The notes under the pieces are model-generated. The model saw only the letters and a program-made list of their open reading frames with translations. It was not told the origin of the DNA and made no database searches. This document shows, piece by piece, positions 16,252 through 24,556 of a DNA stretch of 64,000 nucleotides. The number at the start of each line of letters is the position of its first letter. Position 1 is the first letter of the stretch. Source of the stretch: Sulfitobacter sp. DFL-14 (lineage in GTDB: Bacteria > Pseudomonadota > Alphaproteobacteria > Rhodobacterales > Rhodobacteraceae); assembly GCF_003335585.1 (NCBI RefSeq), contig NZ_QBFD01000029.1, forward strand, positions 1 to 64,000, written 5' to 3'. The position numbers and the translations under genes were made by a program.

Positions 16252-17159
16252 TGCGAAACCTGAACAACATCCCGCTTGCATCGCTCAGGGTGGTGGAGGC
16301 TGTCGCCCGCCACGGCACCCTTGCCCGCGCGGCGATGGAACTGGGGGTCACCTCCGGCGCCTTGAGCCAGCGCCTGACCAAGGCAGAGACCGCCCTGGGC
16401 CAGAGCCTGTTCATCCGCACCTCCACGGGCCTCAAGCCGAACAGAACATGCGCCGAGATCGCGCCGCGCCTGACCCGCGTCATGGCGGAACTGTCCTCGA
16501 TCCTGTCCGACATTGACGCCACCCAGGGCACGACGCTGACGGTCTCGGTCGCGCCGATCTTTGCAAGCCGTTGGCTTATATGGAGAATTAACAAGTTCAA
16601 TCAGGCAAACCCCGGCATCGGCCTGCGGGTTTTCCCCACGGTCCAGATGATTGATCTGGACCGGTCGGACGTGGACATCGGGATACGCGTGGGCAGCGAC
16701 CCGGCCCTGGGCGCCGGTGCCGCCAAACTGCTGGATCAGCGCGTCTTTCCGGTCTGCTCCGCCGGGATCTCCGATCAGATCAGCAGGCCCCAAGACCTGC
16801 TGAAATTCCCGGTGATCCGGGAGAACGATGACCTTTACGGATGGCGGAACTGGCTGTCCGATCATCACCTGGAAATGCCGCAATTTCCGCCCGGCCCGAC
16901 CTATGCCGACGCCTCGCTGTGTTTAGATGCGGCGATGACGGGCCAGGGCGTGTTCATGGCCTGGGAAACCCTGGCAAGCGACGCGCTTGAGCGGAGGCAG
17001 ATCATCTCTCCGTTCAGCCACAGGTCGCTGACCGGCGCGACCTATTGGCTGGCGACCAGCCAGTATTCCGCCCGCAAACCCGGTGTCCGGAAGTTCGCGA
17101 AATGGCTGGAAGCGGAGCTGAAATGTTCCCAGACCTTCTGGAACAGCCCCGCAGGCTGA
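16251..17159 (+). CDS. LysR-family transcriptional regulator (GcvA-like)
   Basis: 302 residues. The N-terminal winged helix-turn-helix (LASLRVVEAVARHGTLARAA, then SGALSQRLTKAETALGQSLF) is standard LysR, and the effector domain shows SRWLIWRINKFNQANPGI and VDIGIRVG as in the GcvA/AmpR branch. It may control the divergent small gene at 15998. Effector unknown. Confidence 0.88.
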   Translation: MRNLNNIPLASLRVVEAVARHGTLARAAMELGVTSGALSQRLTKAETALGQSLFIRTSTGLKPNRTCAEIAPRLTRVMAELSSILSDIDATQGTTLTVSVAPIFASRWLIWRINKFNQANPGIGLRVFPTVQMIDLDRSDVDIGIRVGSDPALGAGAAKLLDQRVFPVCSAGISDQISRPQDLLKFPVIRENDDLYGWRNWLSDHHLEMPQFPPGPTYADASLCLDAAMTGQGVFMAWETLASDALERRQIISPFSHRSLTGATYWLATSQYSARKPGVRKFAKWLEAELKCSQTFWNSPAG

Positions 17160-17231
17160 CCCGCCGGAAAGCGCGCCGCCCGGGCGCAGGTGCCGCATTG
17201 CCTCTGCCCGCGATGCCGCTATTTTCCGGCC

Positions 17232-17714
17232 ATGCCCTATGAATGGATCACGAAACCTGACGAGACCCCGCAGCGCATGCGCCTCTGGCCGCATCAATCG
17301 CTGCCTGCAAGGGGTTTTGCCGCCTTCATCCTGGTCACCTTCGCCCTGATCCTGATCCCGACGCTGCCGCTGCTCGGCACCGTGCTTTTGTGGGGGCTGC
17401 TGCCCTTCATGCTGGCGGCGGTGGCGGGCCTTTATTTCGCCCTGCAAAGCAACCATCACGCGCGCCGGATCGAAGAGATCCTGACCCTGGACGACGATAC
17501 CGCCCATCTGACCCACCGCACCGCCAAAGGCGAGCTGAAGGAATGGGATTGCAACCGCTATTGGACCCGGGTGACGAAATACGAAAAGGATGGCCCGGTG
17601 CCCCATTACGTCACCCTGTCCGGCCAGGGGCGCGAGGTCGAGATTGGCCGTTTCCTGAGCGAGGAGGAGCGCATCGCGCTTTATGACGACCTCAGCCGGT
17701 CGCTGCGCGGCTGA
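17232..17714 (+). CDS. DUF2244 family integral membrane protein
   Basis: 160 residues from ATG 17232; the upstream in-frame ATG at 17190 adds an unlikely Cys-rich leader. Two adjacent membrane helices (about 25-65) are followed by a soluble domain with WDCNRYWTRVTKYEKDGPVP and YVTLSGQGREVEIGRFLSEEER, diagnostic of DUF2244. Members often sit near cytochrome oxidase genes; none is visible here. Function unknown. Confidence 0.85.
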   Translation: MPYEWITKPDETPQRMRLWPHQSLPARGFAAFILVTFALILIPTLPLLGTVLLWGLLPFMLAAVAGLYFALQSNHHARRIEEILTLDDDTAHLTHRTAKGELKEWDCNRYWTRVTKYEKDGPVPHYVTLSGQGREVEIGRFLSEEERIALYDDLSRSLRG

Positions 17715-17769
17715 GCGCCAGGTCCGTTCATCCGGGCGCAACCTAGACGGGCCGCGCCCGGAGGGGCGA

Positions 17770-18228
17770 TCAGCTCAGCTTTTCTTTCACCATCGGACCG
17801 ACTTTGCCAAAATCCATCTGGCCGGTGTATTTGCCCTTGAGCACGCCGATCACCTTGCCCATGTCGCGAATGGAACTGGCGTTCTGATCGGCAATGGCCG
17901 CTTCCACCGCTGCCGCGACCTCGGCCTCGGTCAGCTGGCGGGGCAGGAATTCCTCGATCACCTCGATTTCGGCGTTCTCACGCTCTGCAAGGTCCAGCCG
18001 GCCGCCCTCCTCATAGGCGCGGGCCGATTCCTGGCGCTGCTTGGCCATCTTGCCAAGGATCGCCAGCACTTCATCGTCGGCCACGCCGTCATCGTTGCCG
18101 GTGGCGCGCACCGCGATGTCCTTGTCCTTGATCGCGGCATTGATCAGCCGCAGGGTGGACAGCCGGTCGGCGGCCTTGTCTCTCATCGCCTGTTTCAGCG
18201 ATTCCGAAATGCGCGTGCGCAGTGTCAT
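17770..18228 (-). CDS. GatB/YqeY domain protein
   Basis: 152 residues: TLRLINAAIKDKDIAVRATG at the front, EEFLPRQLTEAEVAAAVEAA in the middle and MGKVIGVLKGKYTGQMDFG at the end. This is the free-standing form of the GatB C-terminal tail domain, which in GatB binds tRNA. The role of YqeY is not settled. It is divergent from carA, as in many Rhodobacteraceae as I recall. Confidence 0.9.
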   Translation of the reverse strand: MTLRTRISESLKQAMRDKAADRLSTLRLINAAIKDKDIAVRATGNDDGVADDEVLAILGKMAKQRQESARAYEEGGRLDLAERENAEIEVIEEFLPRQLTEAEVAAAVEAAIADQNASSIRDMGKVIGVLKGKYTGQMDFGKVGPMVKEKLS

Positions 18229-18354
18229 GCGGTCCCCTATTTGGTCCAGACAATATCAAAGAGCCTACCATACCCATAGTGGGCGGGGCAGGCAATGGGG
18301 CGCGCGCAATGCCAACCTGTTGATCTTTAAGGAAATCTGTTTTCGCCCGCAGCC

Positions 18355-18383
18355 TTGACCCCGCCCCCGGCGGGCAGTAGGTT
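18355..18383 (+). promoter_or_regulatory. Candidate sigma-70-type promoter of carA
   Basis: TTGACC (18355-18360) is followed after exactly 17 bases by TAGGTT (18378-18383), 45 bases before the carA start. Spacing is ideal; the -10 is imperfect. Confidence 0.4.
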
Positions 18384-18427
18384 GCCAGCCGTTTACCCTG
18401 CCACACCCTGTTCTGGAGGCTGCCCCG

Positions 18428-19603
18428 ATGCCCGCGCCCACCCCCCCTCGCCCGACCGCCTGCCTTGCTCTTGCGGATGGGTCGCTTTTTTACGGCATGG
18501 GCTTTGGTGCCACTGGCCAGACCACCGCGGAACTGTGCTTCAACACCGCGATGACCGGCTATCAGGAAATCATGACCGACCCCTCCTATGCGGGCCAGAT
18601 CGTGACCTTTACCTTCCCGCATGTGGGCAATGTCGGCACCAACCCCGAAGACGACGAAACCGGCGATCCGGTGGCAGAGGGCATGGTGGTCAAATGGATG
18701 CCCACCGACCCCAGCAACTGGCGCAACGTGCAGCCGCTGTCGGACTGGCTGGCGGCGCGGGGCCGCATTGCCATTGGCGGCGTGGACACCCGGCGCCTGA
18801 CCCGTGCAATCCGGCATCTGGGCGCGCCGCATGTGGCGCTGGCCCATGACCCCGAAGGCAATTTCGACATCGAGGCGCTGGTGGCCGCCGCCCGGTCCTT
18901 TGCCGGGCTGGAAGGCGTTGACCTGGCCAAGGACGTGACCTGTGCGCAATCCTATCGCTGGGATGAAATGCGCTGGGCCTGGCCCGATGGCTATCCGAAA
19001 CAGGAGAGCCCGAGGCACAAGGTCGTCGCGGTGGATTACGGCGCCAAGCGCAACATCCTGCGCTGCCTGGCCTCTGCCGGCTGCGAAGTGACGGTCCTGC
19101 CCGCCACGGCCACCTTTGACGACATCATGGCGCATCAGCCGGACGGGGTGTTCCTGTCCAACGGACCGGGCGACCCGGCGGCAACCGGCGTCTATGCCGT
19201 GCCGATGATCCGCGACGTGCTGGACAAGACCGACCTGCCCGTCTTTGGCATCTGCCTTGGCCACCAGATGCTGGCGCTCGCCCTGGGCGGCAAGACCGTC
19301 AAGATGAGCCACGGCCACCATGGGGCCAACCACCCCGTGAAGGATTACGATACCGGCAAGGTGGAAATCACCTCGATGAACCACGGTTTTGCGGTCGATG
19401 GACAATCCCTGCCAGATGGGGTGGTGGAAACCCATGTCTCCCTGTTTGACGGGTCCAACTGCGGCATCCGGCTGGAGAACCGCCCGGTCTGGTCCGTGCA
19501 GCATCACCCCGAAGCCTCGCCCGGCCCGCAGGACAGCTACTACCTGTTTGAGCGTTTTGCTGCCGCCATGGCGGAACGCGCCCCGGAACCGGCGCAGGCC
19601 TGA
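18428..19603 (+). CDS. carA: Carbamoyl-phosphate synthase small subunit
   Basis: 391 residues, normal length. N-terminal CarA domain (LALADGSLFYGMGFGATG, GEL-type FNTAMTGYQEIMTDPSYAGQ) then a class I glutamine amidotransferase domain with nucleophile Cys in FGICLGHQMLALALGG and the His/Glu pair in VQHHPEASPGP. It releases ammonia from glutamine for CarB in arginine and pyrimidine synthesis. carB is not in this window. Confidence 0.96.
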   Translation: MPAPTPPRPTACLALADGSLFYGMGFGATGQTTAELCFNTAMTGYQEIMTDPSYAGQIVTFTFPHVGNVGTNPEDDETGDPVAEGMVVKWMPTDPSNWRNVQPLSDWLAARGRIAIGGVDTRRLTRAIRHLGAPHVALAHDPEGNFDIEALVAAARSFAGLEGVDLAKDVTCAQSYRWDEMRWAWPDGYPKQESPRHKVVAVDYGAKRNILRCLASAGCEVTVLPATATFDDIMAHQPDGVFLSNGPGDPAATGVYAVPMIRDVLDKTDLPVFGICLGHQMLALALGGKTVKMSHGHHGANHPVKDYDTGKVEITSMNHGFAVDGQSLPDGVVETHVSLFDGSNCGIRLENRPVWSVQHHPEASPGPQDSYYLFERFAAAMAERAPEPAQA

Positions 19604-19617
19604 GCTGCCCTGCGCCG

Positions 19618-19654
19618 TTAACCCCTTGTTAATCTTCCGTTAGTGCAGCCTTAA
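19618..19654 (+). promoter_or_regulatory. CtrA-type binding boxes upstream of the glycosyltransferase
   Basis: TTAA-CCCCTTG-TTAA (19618-19632) matches the full CtrA consensus TTAA-N7-TTAA, and TTAG-TGCAGCC-TTAA (19640-19654) is a one-mismatch second copy eight bases later. Both lie in the 101-bp gap before the glycosyltransferase. CtrA is the alphaproteobacterial cell-cycle/motility response regulator. Confidence 0.6.
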
Positions 19655-19704
19655 CCGGTTCATCCATACCCTGTCCGAAGTTGAAACATTCGGGCCGGTA
19701 ACGC

Positions 19705-21609
19705 ATGAGCAACCTTCGCCTGCATTGGCCCGAAGCAACGGTTGCGCAACCCGCGTTACCCCACAAGCCCCTTGGCCGGCATCTGATCGACGCAGGCGTG
19801 ATCGGAACCCGCGATCTGCTGCATGCGCTGGATTTGCAAAGGCGCGTCGATGCGCCACTGGGTGAAATCCTGATTTGCCAGGGGCTTGCGACACAAGATG
19901 AGGTTCTGGACGCCCTGTGTGCCCAATGCAGCGCGAATCGGGTCGATCTGGCGGTCGATCCCCCTGACCCGACACTGACCCAGACCCTGCCCGCCGCGCT
20001 CTGCCTGCGTTTTCAAGTGGTGCCCTGGATGCGCGTGGGGGGCATTCTGCTGGTCGCGACCAGCAACCCGGAGGATTTCGACAGGCTGAGGGCCTGCATG
20101 ATGCCTGAAGGCTTCGCGCTTTTGCCGGTAATCTCGGACGCGCGCCAGATCCGGCACAACATTGGCCTGCTTTATGGCCCTGAACTGGCGCTGCGCGCGG
20201 CGCAGCGCGTGCCCGAGGTCGAAAGCTGCCGCAGCTGGCACTGGGAAGGCAATGCACGTCGTTACCTGGCCCTGGCCATCTGCGCGGCCACCGGTGCCGC
20301 GCTGGTCCTGGCACCGCTCTGGACCCTGACGGTTGCGCTGCTTTGGGCCTTTGTGACGCTGATGCTCAGCACCGGGTTGAAGATTGCGGCCTTTGCCGCG
20401 CAGCTGTCTCATCGGTTGACCGACCGGCCGCCAGACCGCCCTGCCCCCTGCGCCCCCTTCAGGCTGCCGCGGGTGTCAATCCTGGTGCCCCTGCTGAAAG
20501 AGACCGAAATCGCGGGCGCCCTGATCGCCCGCCTGTCCCGGCTGACCTATCCCAAGTCACTGCTGAACGTGATTCTGGTCCTGGAAGAGGAAGACCAGCT
20601 GACCCGGCAGACCATCGCCCGCACAAAGCTGCCCGGTTGGATCACGGTGATCGAAGTGCCTACGGGAAACGGGCTGACCACCAAGCCCCGCGCGCTGAAC
20701 TACGCGCTGGATTTCTGCGAGGGGAGCATCATCGGCGTCTGGGATGCAGAGGATGCGCCGGAACCCGACCAGATCGAAAAGGTGGTGACCCGGTTTCAGT
20801 CCGCGCCGGAAAACGTGGCCTGCCTGCAGGGTATCCTGGATTATTACAACAGCAAGACGAACTGGATTTCCCGTTGCTTTACAATCGAATACGCGACGTG
20901 GTGGCGGATGATCCTGCCCGGTGTCGCGCGGCTTGGCATGGTGATCCCGCTGGGCGGCACAACCCTGTTCTTTCGCCGCGACATCCTGGAAAAGCTGAAC
21001 GGCTGGGATGCCCATAACGTGACCGAAGACGCCGATCTCGGCGTGCGGCTGGCGCGCCACGGCTATGTCACCGAACTGCTGCCGACCGTCACCTACGAGG
21101 AGGCGAATTGCCGTGCCTGGCCCTGGGTGCGGCAACGCTCGCGCTGGCTCAAGGGGTTCCTGATCACCTGGATCGTCCATATGCGGCGCCCCCGGCAAAT
21201 GCTGCGCGATCTGGGCTGGAAACGCTTCTGGGGCGTGCAGACCCTGCTGCTGGCCACTTTTTCGCAGTTTGCCTGCGCGCCGCTGCTCTGGTCCTTCTGG
21301 ATCACGCTGTTCGGCGTGACACATCCCGTGTCACAGACGCTGGGTGCCCCGGCCATGTGGATGTTGGCGGGTTTCTTTGCACTGGCCGAAATCGTGAACC
21401 TCTGCATCGCCATGGTGGCAGTGTCAGGCCCCCGCCACCGGCACCTGACGGGCTGGGTACTCAGCACGCCGCTCTATTATCCGATGGGGGCGCTGGCGGC
21501 CTACAAGGCATTGCATGAATTCGTGGTCAGCCCGTTTTTCTGGGACAAGACGGCGCATGGCACCGCGCCTGTCACCCATCCGTCTCCAGCCGCGCGGCCT
21601 CCTGCTTGA
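19705..21609 (+). CDS. Membrane glycosyltransferase family 2 with N-terminal MshEN/GspE-N domain
   Basis: 634 residues. Residues about 20-170 resemble the GspE N-terminal/MshEN domain (LGRHLIDAGVIGTRDLLHAL, LGEILICQGLATQDEVLDAL), a fold that can bind c-di-GMP. Two membrane helices follow (about 190-235), then a GT2 domain: SILVPLLKE, VWDAEDAPEPDQ, TEDADLGVRL and the QRSRW processive-synthase motif near 475, then further membrane helices (515-600). It probably makes or exports a surface polysaccharide. CtrA-like boxes upstream suggest cell-cycle control. The 3' end overlaps the convergent GntR gene by 38 bases. Confidence 0.85.
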   Translation: MSNLRLHWPEATVAQPALPHKPLGRHLIDAGVIGTRDLLHALDLQRRVDAPLGEILICQGLATQDEVLDALCAQCSANRVDLAVDPPDPTLTQTLPAALCLRFQVVPWMRVGGILLVATSNPEDFDRLRACMMPEGFALLPVISDARQIRHNIGLLYGPELALRAAQRVPEVESCRSWHWEGNARRYLALAICAATGAALVLAPLWTLTVALLWAFVTLMLSTGLKIAAFAAQLSHRLTDRPPDRPAPCAPFRLPRVSILVPLLKETEIAGALIARLSRLTYPKSLLNVILVLEEEDQLTRQTIARTKLPGWITVIEVPTGNGLTTKPRALNYALDFCEGSIIGVWDAEDAPEPDQIEKVVTRFQSAPENVACLQGILDYYNSKTNWISRCFTIEYATWWRMILPGVARLGMVIPLGGTTLFFRRDILEKLNGWDAHNVTEDADLGVRLARHGYVTELLPTVTYEEANCRAWPWVRQRSRWLKGFLITWIVHMRRPRQMLRDLGWKRFWGVQTLLLATFSQFACAPLLWSFWITLFGVTHPVSQTLGAPAMWMLAGFFALAEIVNLCIAMVAVSGPRHRHLTGWVLSTPLYYPMGALAAYKALHEFVVSPFFWDKTAHGTAPVTHPSPAARPPA

Positions 21610-22225
21610 GCCTGGTGACAAAGGCGAGGGAGATATGCGAGCGCAACGCCTCTTCCGCCCCCGCCTCATCACGCGCCTCGATGCGGGCGACAATCCGGTC
21701 GTGCTCGGCCTGGGCAATCTCTCCGCGCCCCTCGGCGGCAAGCGAGGTCGTCGCCATCAGCGCCATGGAGCGGTAGACGAGGTCCAGCTGCTGCACCAGA
21801 TATCGGTTGTGCGAAGCCAGGTGGATCTGCTTGTGAAACCGCCGGTTCGACCGGGCAAGCGCCGTGGGGTCGCCCACCAGCGCATCATCGGCGCTGACCA
21901 TCTCGCGCAGCACCCGGATTTCCTCCGGCGTGGCATGGCGTGCGGCCAGTCGGGCGGCCAGCCCCTCCAGTTCGCCGCGCACCACGTAAAGCTCTGCCGT
22001 CTGGTTGTGATCCAGCGAGGCGACAATCAGGCTGCGCCCGTCGCGCGACAGCAAGGACTGGGTTTCAAGCCGTTGCAATGCCTCTCTGATGGGCGTGCGC
22101 GACACGCCGAACCGCTCCGCCAGTTCACTCTCGACCAGCCGGTCGCCGGGGCGGTAAATGCCAGTGTCGATGGCATCCAGGATCATGGAATAGGCATCGG
22201 TCGATCCGGGTTTTGGCGGCGGCAT
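21572..22225 (-). CDS. GntR-family regulator, FadR/FCD subgroup
   Basis: 217 residues. The helix-turn-helix VESELAERFGVSRTPIREAL lies near residue 27-46; the C-terminal FCD domain has the metal-ligand pattern of Asp and His residues (SNRRFHKQIHLASHN). Such proteins sense carboxylic acids or sugar acids. No catabolic operon is adjacent, so the target is unknown. Confidence 0.9.
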   Translation of the reverse strand: MPPPKPGSTDAYSMILDAIDTGIYRPGDRLVESELAERFGVSRTPIREALQRLETQSLLSRDGRSLIVASLDHNQTAELYVVRGELEGLAARLAARHATPEEIRVLREMVSADDALVGDPTALARSNRRFHKQIHLASHNRYLVQQLDLVYRSMALMATTSLAAEGRGEIAQAEHDRIVARIEARDEAGAEEALRSHISLAFVTRLKQEAARLETDG

Positions 22226-22315
22226 GGTGAATTTCCTCTTTGACGCGCCACCTTAGCGCCCTGCAGCAGCAGCGCAAGGCTTGCAGGGCCGCGATCCAGC
22301 GCCTAACAGAAGCAC

Positions 22316-22963
22316 ATGACGCACGATGCCTTTTCCCATGTGGACGCTTGGGTCTTTGACCTCGACCACACACTGTACCCGCCCTCTGCCGGGCTTTTCG
22401 CATTGATCGAAGTGCGGATGACCGCATGGGTGATGCGCACCCTGAATGTGGAACAGCCCGAGGCCGACCGGCTGCGCCTGCACTACTGGCAGACCCATGG
22501 CACCACCCTGGCGGGCCTGATGCGCGAACATGACGTGGACCCGGCCCCCTATCTGGAGGATGTCCATGACATTTCCATGGACAGTCTGACCCCCGACCCG
22601 GAACTGGCCGCACAGATCCGCGCCCTGCCGGGGCGGCGCATTGTCTATACCAACGGCTGCGCCCCCTATGCCGAACGGGTGCTGGCCGCGCGCGGGTTAA
22701 GCGGGCTATTCGATGCGGTCTATGGCGTTGAACACGCGGGCTTTCTGCCCAAACCCGACCGCGCCGCATTCGACCGGGTGTTCGGGCTGGACGGTCTGAC
22801 GCCGGACCGCGCCGCGATGTTCGAGGATGATGACCGCAACCTGATCGCGCCCCATGCGATGGGGATGAAAACCATCCACGTCGCCCCGGCGCGACGCGAT
22901 GCCGCGCATATTCACTACCATACCGACGATCTGACCGCTTTCCTTGGCCTGCTGAAAGGTTAG
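22316..22963 (+). CDS. Pyrimidine 5'-nucleotidase, HAD superfamily
   Basis: 215 residues. HAD motif I is WVFDLDHTLYPP (nucleophile Asp near 15), motif II VYTNG, motif III Lys in LPKPDRAAFDR and motif IV MFEDDDRN. DLDHTLYP is characteristic of the SDT1-like pyrimidine nucleotidases. It dephosphorylates UMP/CMP or related phosphates. Divergent from the GntR gene. Confidence 0.87.
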   Translation: MTHDAFSHVDAWVFDLDHTLYPPSAGLFALIEVRMTAWVMRTLNVEQPEADRLRLHYWQTHGTTLAGLMREHDVDPAPYLEDVHDISMDSLTPDPELAAQIRALPGRRIVYTNGCAPYAERVLAARGLSGLFDAVYGVEHAGFLPKPDRAAFDRVFGLDGLTPDRAAMFEDDDRNLIAPHAMGMKTIHVAPARRDAAHIHYHTDDLTAFLGLLKG

Positions 22964-23002
22964 TATGGCGGAAACGAAATGCGCATCATTTCCTCCTGCG
23001 CC

Positions 23003-23020
23003 CGGATCGCTTGCGATCCG
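23003..23020. repeat. Perfect short hairpin after the HAD gene
   Basis: CGGATCGC-TT-GCGATCCG is an 8-bp perfect stem, 40 bases after the HAD stop and just left of the larger structured element. No T-run follows, so terminator function is doubtful. Confidence 0.45.
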
Positions 23021-23170
23021 GTTCGCACCCGACCCCGCCCCCGTCAAACCGCAGGTTTGCCTCCGGCAAAACGGCGGGTGCGAAACTCCGACCTCGCAAG
23101 ATGCTGCGCAGTATGGAAAAATGGAAATGCTGCGCCAAATGGAGGGCCGCCCTCGGGGTCGGGCGCGAAC
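23021..23170. repeat. 150-bp non-coding element bounded by 17-bp inverted repeats
   Basis: GTTCGCACCCGACCCCG (23021-23037) and CGGGGTCGGGCGCGAAC (23154-23170) are inverted copies with one mismatch. Inside, TTCGCACCCG (23022) also pairs with CGGGTGCGAA (23075-23084), enclosing GTTTGCC-TCC-GGCAAAAC-like and CCGT/ACGG stems. The element could be a small terminal-inverted-repeat element, a structured RNA or a bidirectional terminator. No gene is present. Confidence 0.5.
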
Positions 23171-23229
23171 CTGCTGTTGAGAACTGTATTCAATGAACCG
23201 AACTTTGAGTCCGGGTGACTAGGGCCTAT

Positions 23230-24426
23230 ATGGGACATGACTGCGACATTCTGATTTCCGGCGGCGGGATCGCGGGCCTTACAGCGGCTGCGACCTTTGG
23301 CACCGCCGGTTTCGACGTGATCTGCGTCGACCCGGCCCCGCCGGTGACAGCCCGTGACGCGAAAGGCGCCGACATGCGCAGCACGGCGATGCTGCAACCG
23401 GCCCGAAAGGTGCTGGAAGATGCAGGCGTCTGGGATGCGCTCGTCCCGCATGCCGCAGCTTTGCAGATCATGCGGATCGTCGATGCCGGCGGAGCGCAGG
23501 CAGAGCCGCGCGTGACCCGCGAATTTGACGCCGCCGACATCTCCGACGCGCCCTTCGGGTGGAATTTCCCCAACTGGCTGCTGCGCCGTGAACTGGTGGC
23601 GCGACTGGCCGCACTGCCTTCCGTCGATTTCAGACCCGGCACCGGCACCACATCCCTGTTCACCCGCATGGCCGAGGCCCGCGTGGGCCTGACCGACGGC
23701 AGCCGCGTGACCGCGCGGCTTGTCATCGCCGCCGACGGCCGCACAAGCCCGATGCGCGAGGCCGCCGGAATCGCCGTCACCACCCGGCGCTACGGGCAAA
23801 AGGCATTGGCCTTTGCCGCGACACATCCGATCCCGCATGAGCATGTCTCGACCGAGATTCACCGCACCGGCGGCCCCTTCACGCTGGTGCCGCTGCCCGA
23901 TCATGAAGGCCTGCCCTGCTCTGCCATTGTCTGGATGGATGACGGGCCGGCACAGCTCGCCCGGTCAGAGATGCCGGTCGCAGCTTTTGAACAGGAAATG
24001 TCGGAGCGGTCCTGCCATCTCTTCGGCCCGCTCACCCTGGTGACGCCGCGCAACCTCTGGCCGATCATCAGCCAGCATGCCGCAAGCCTGACCGGCGAAC
24101 GGCTGGCCCTGATCGCGGAGGCCGCACATGTGCTGCCGCCCATCGGGGCGCAGGGGCTGAACATGTCGCTGAAAGACATCGCAACCCTGCTGGAACTGGC
24201 AGAGGCCCGTCCCGATGCCCTGGGCGACGCCGCCATGCTCAGGGCCTATCACCAGGCCCGCCACGGCGACATCCAGCTGCGGGTGCGGGGCATCGACCTG
24301 CTGAACCGCGCCAGCCAGGCCAGCACACCGCTGGCCCGGGATGCCCGCGCCGCCGGGCTCAATGCGCTTTACGGGCTGGCCCCGGTGCGCAAGATGCTGA
24401 TGCAGATGGGTTTGGGTGTCCGGTAA
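23230..24426 (+). CDS. UbiH/UbiF/COQ6-family FAD-dependent hydroxylase
   Basis: 398 residues from ATG 23230 (a GTG five codons earlier is possible). The Rossmann motif GGGIAGLTAAATFG is at the front, the ADGRTSPMREAAG (DG) motif near residue 167 and GAQGLNMSLKD near 310. Family members hydroxylate the ubiquinone ring. The exact position of hydroxylation cannot be read here. Confidence 0.88.
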   Translation: MGHDCDILISGGGIAGLTAAATFGTAGFDVICVDPAPPVTARDAKGADMRSTAMLQPARKVLEDAGVWDALVPHAAALQIMRIVDAGGAQAEPRVTREFDAADISDAPFGWNFPNWLLRRELVARLAALPSVDFRPGTGTTSLFTRMAEARVGLTDGSRVTARLVIAADGRTSPMREAAGIAVTTRRYGQKALAFAATHPIPHEHVSTEIHRTGGPFTLVPLPDHEGLPCSAIVWMDDGPAQLARSEMPVAAFEQEMSERSCHLFGPLTLVTPRNLWPIISQHAASLTGERLALIAEAAHVLPPIGAQGLNMSLKDIATLLELAEARPDALGDAAMLRAYHQARHGDIQLRVRGIDLLNRASQASTPLARDARAAGLNALYGLAPVRKMLMQMGLGVR

Positions 24427-24556
24427 GAACTCCCTGAACCTGTCGTCAGCGGCCCTGTCAGGGTCGAATATTGGAGCATAAAGAAGCACTTGTCCGCGCT
24501 TCCTTATGTCAGAACCACGTCAATCCAACCGCCAGGATCGCGGTCCCGGCGGAGAG

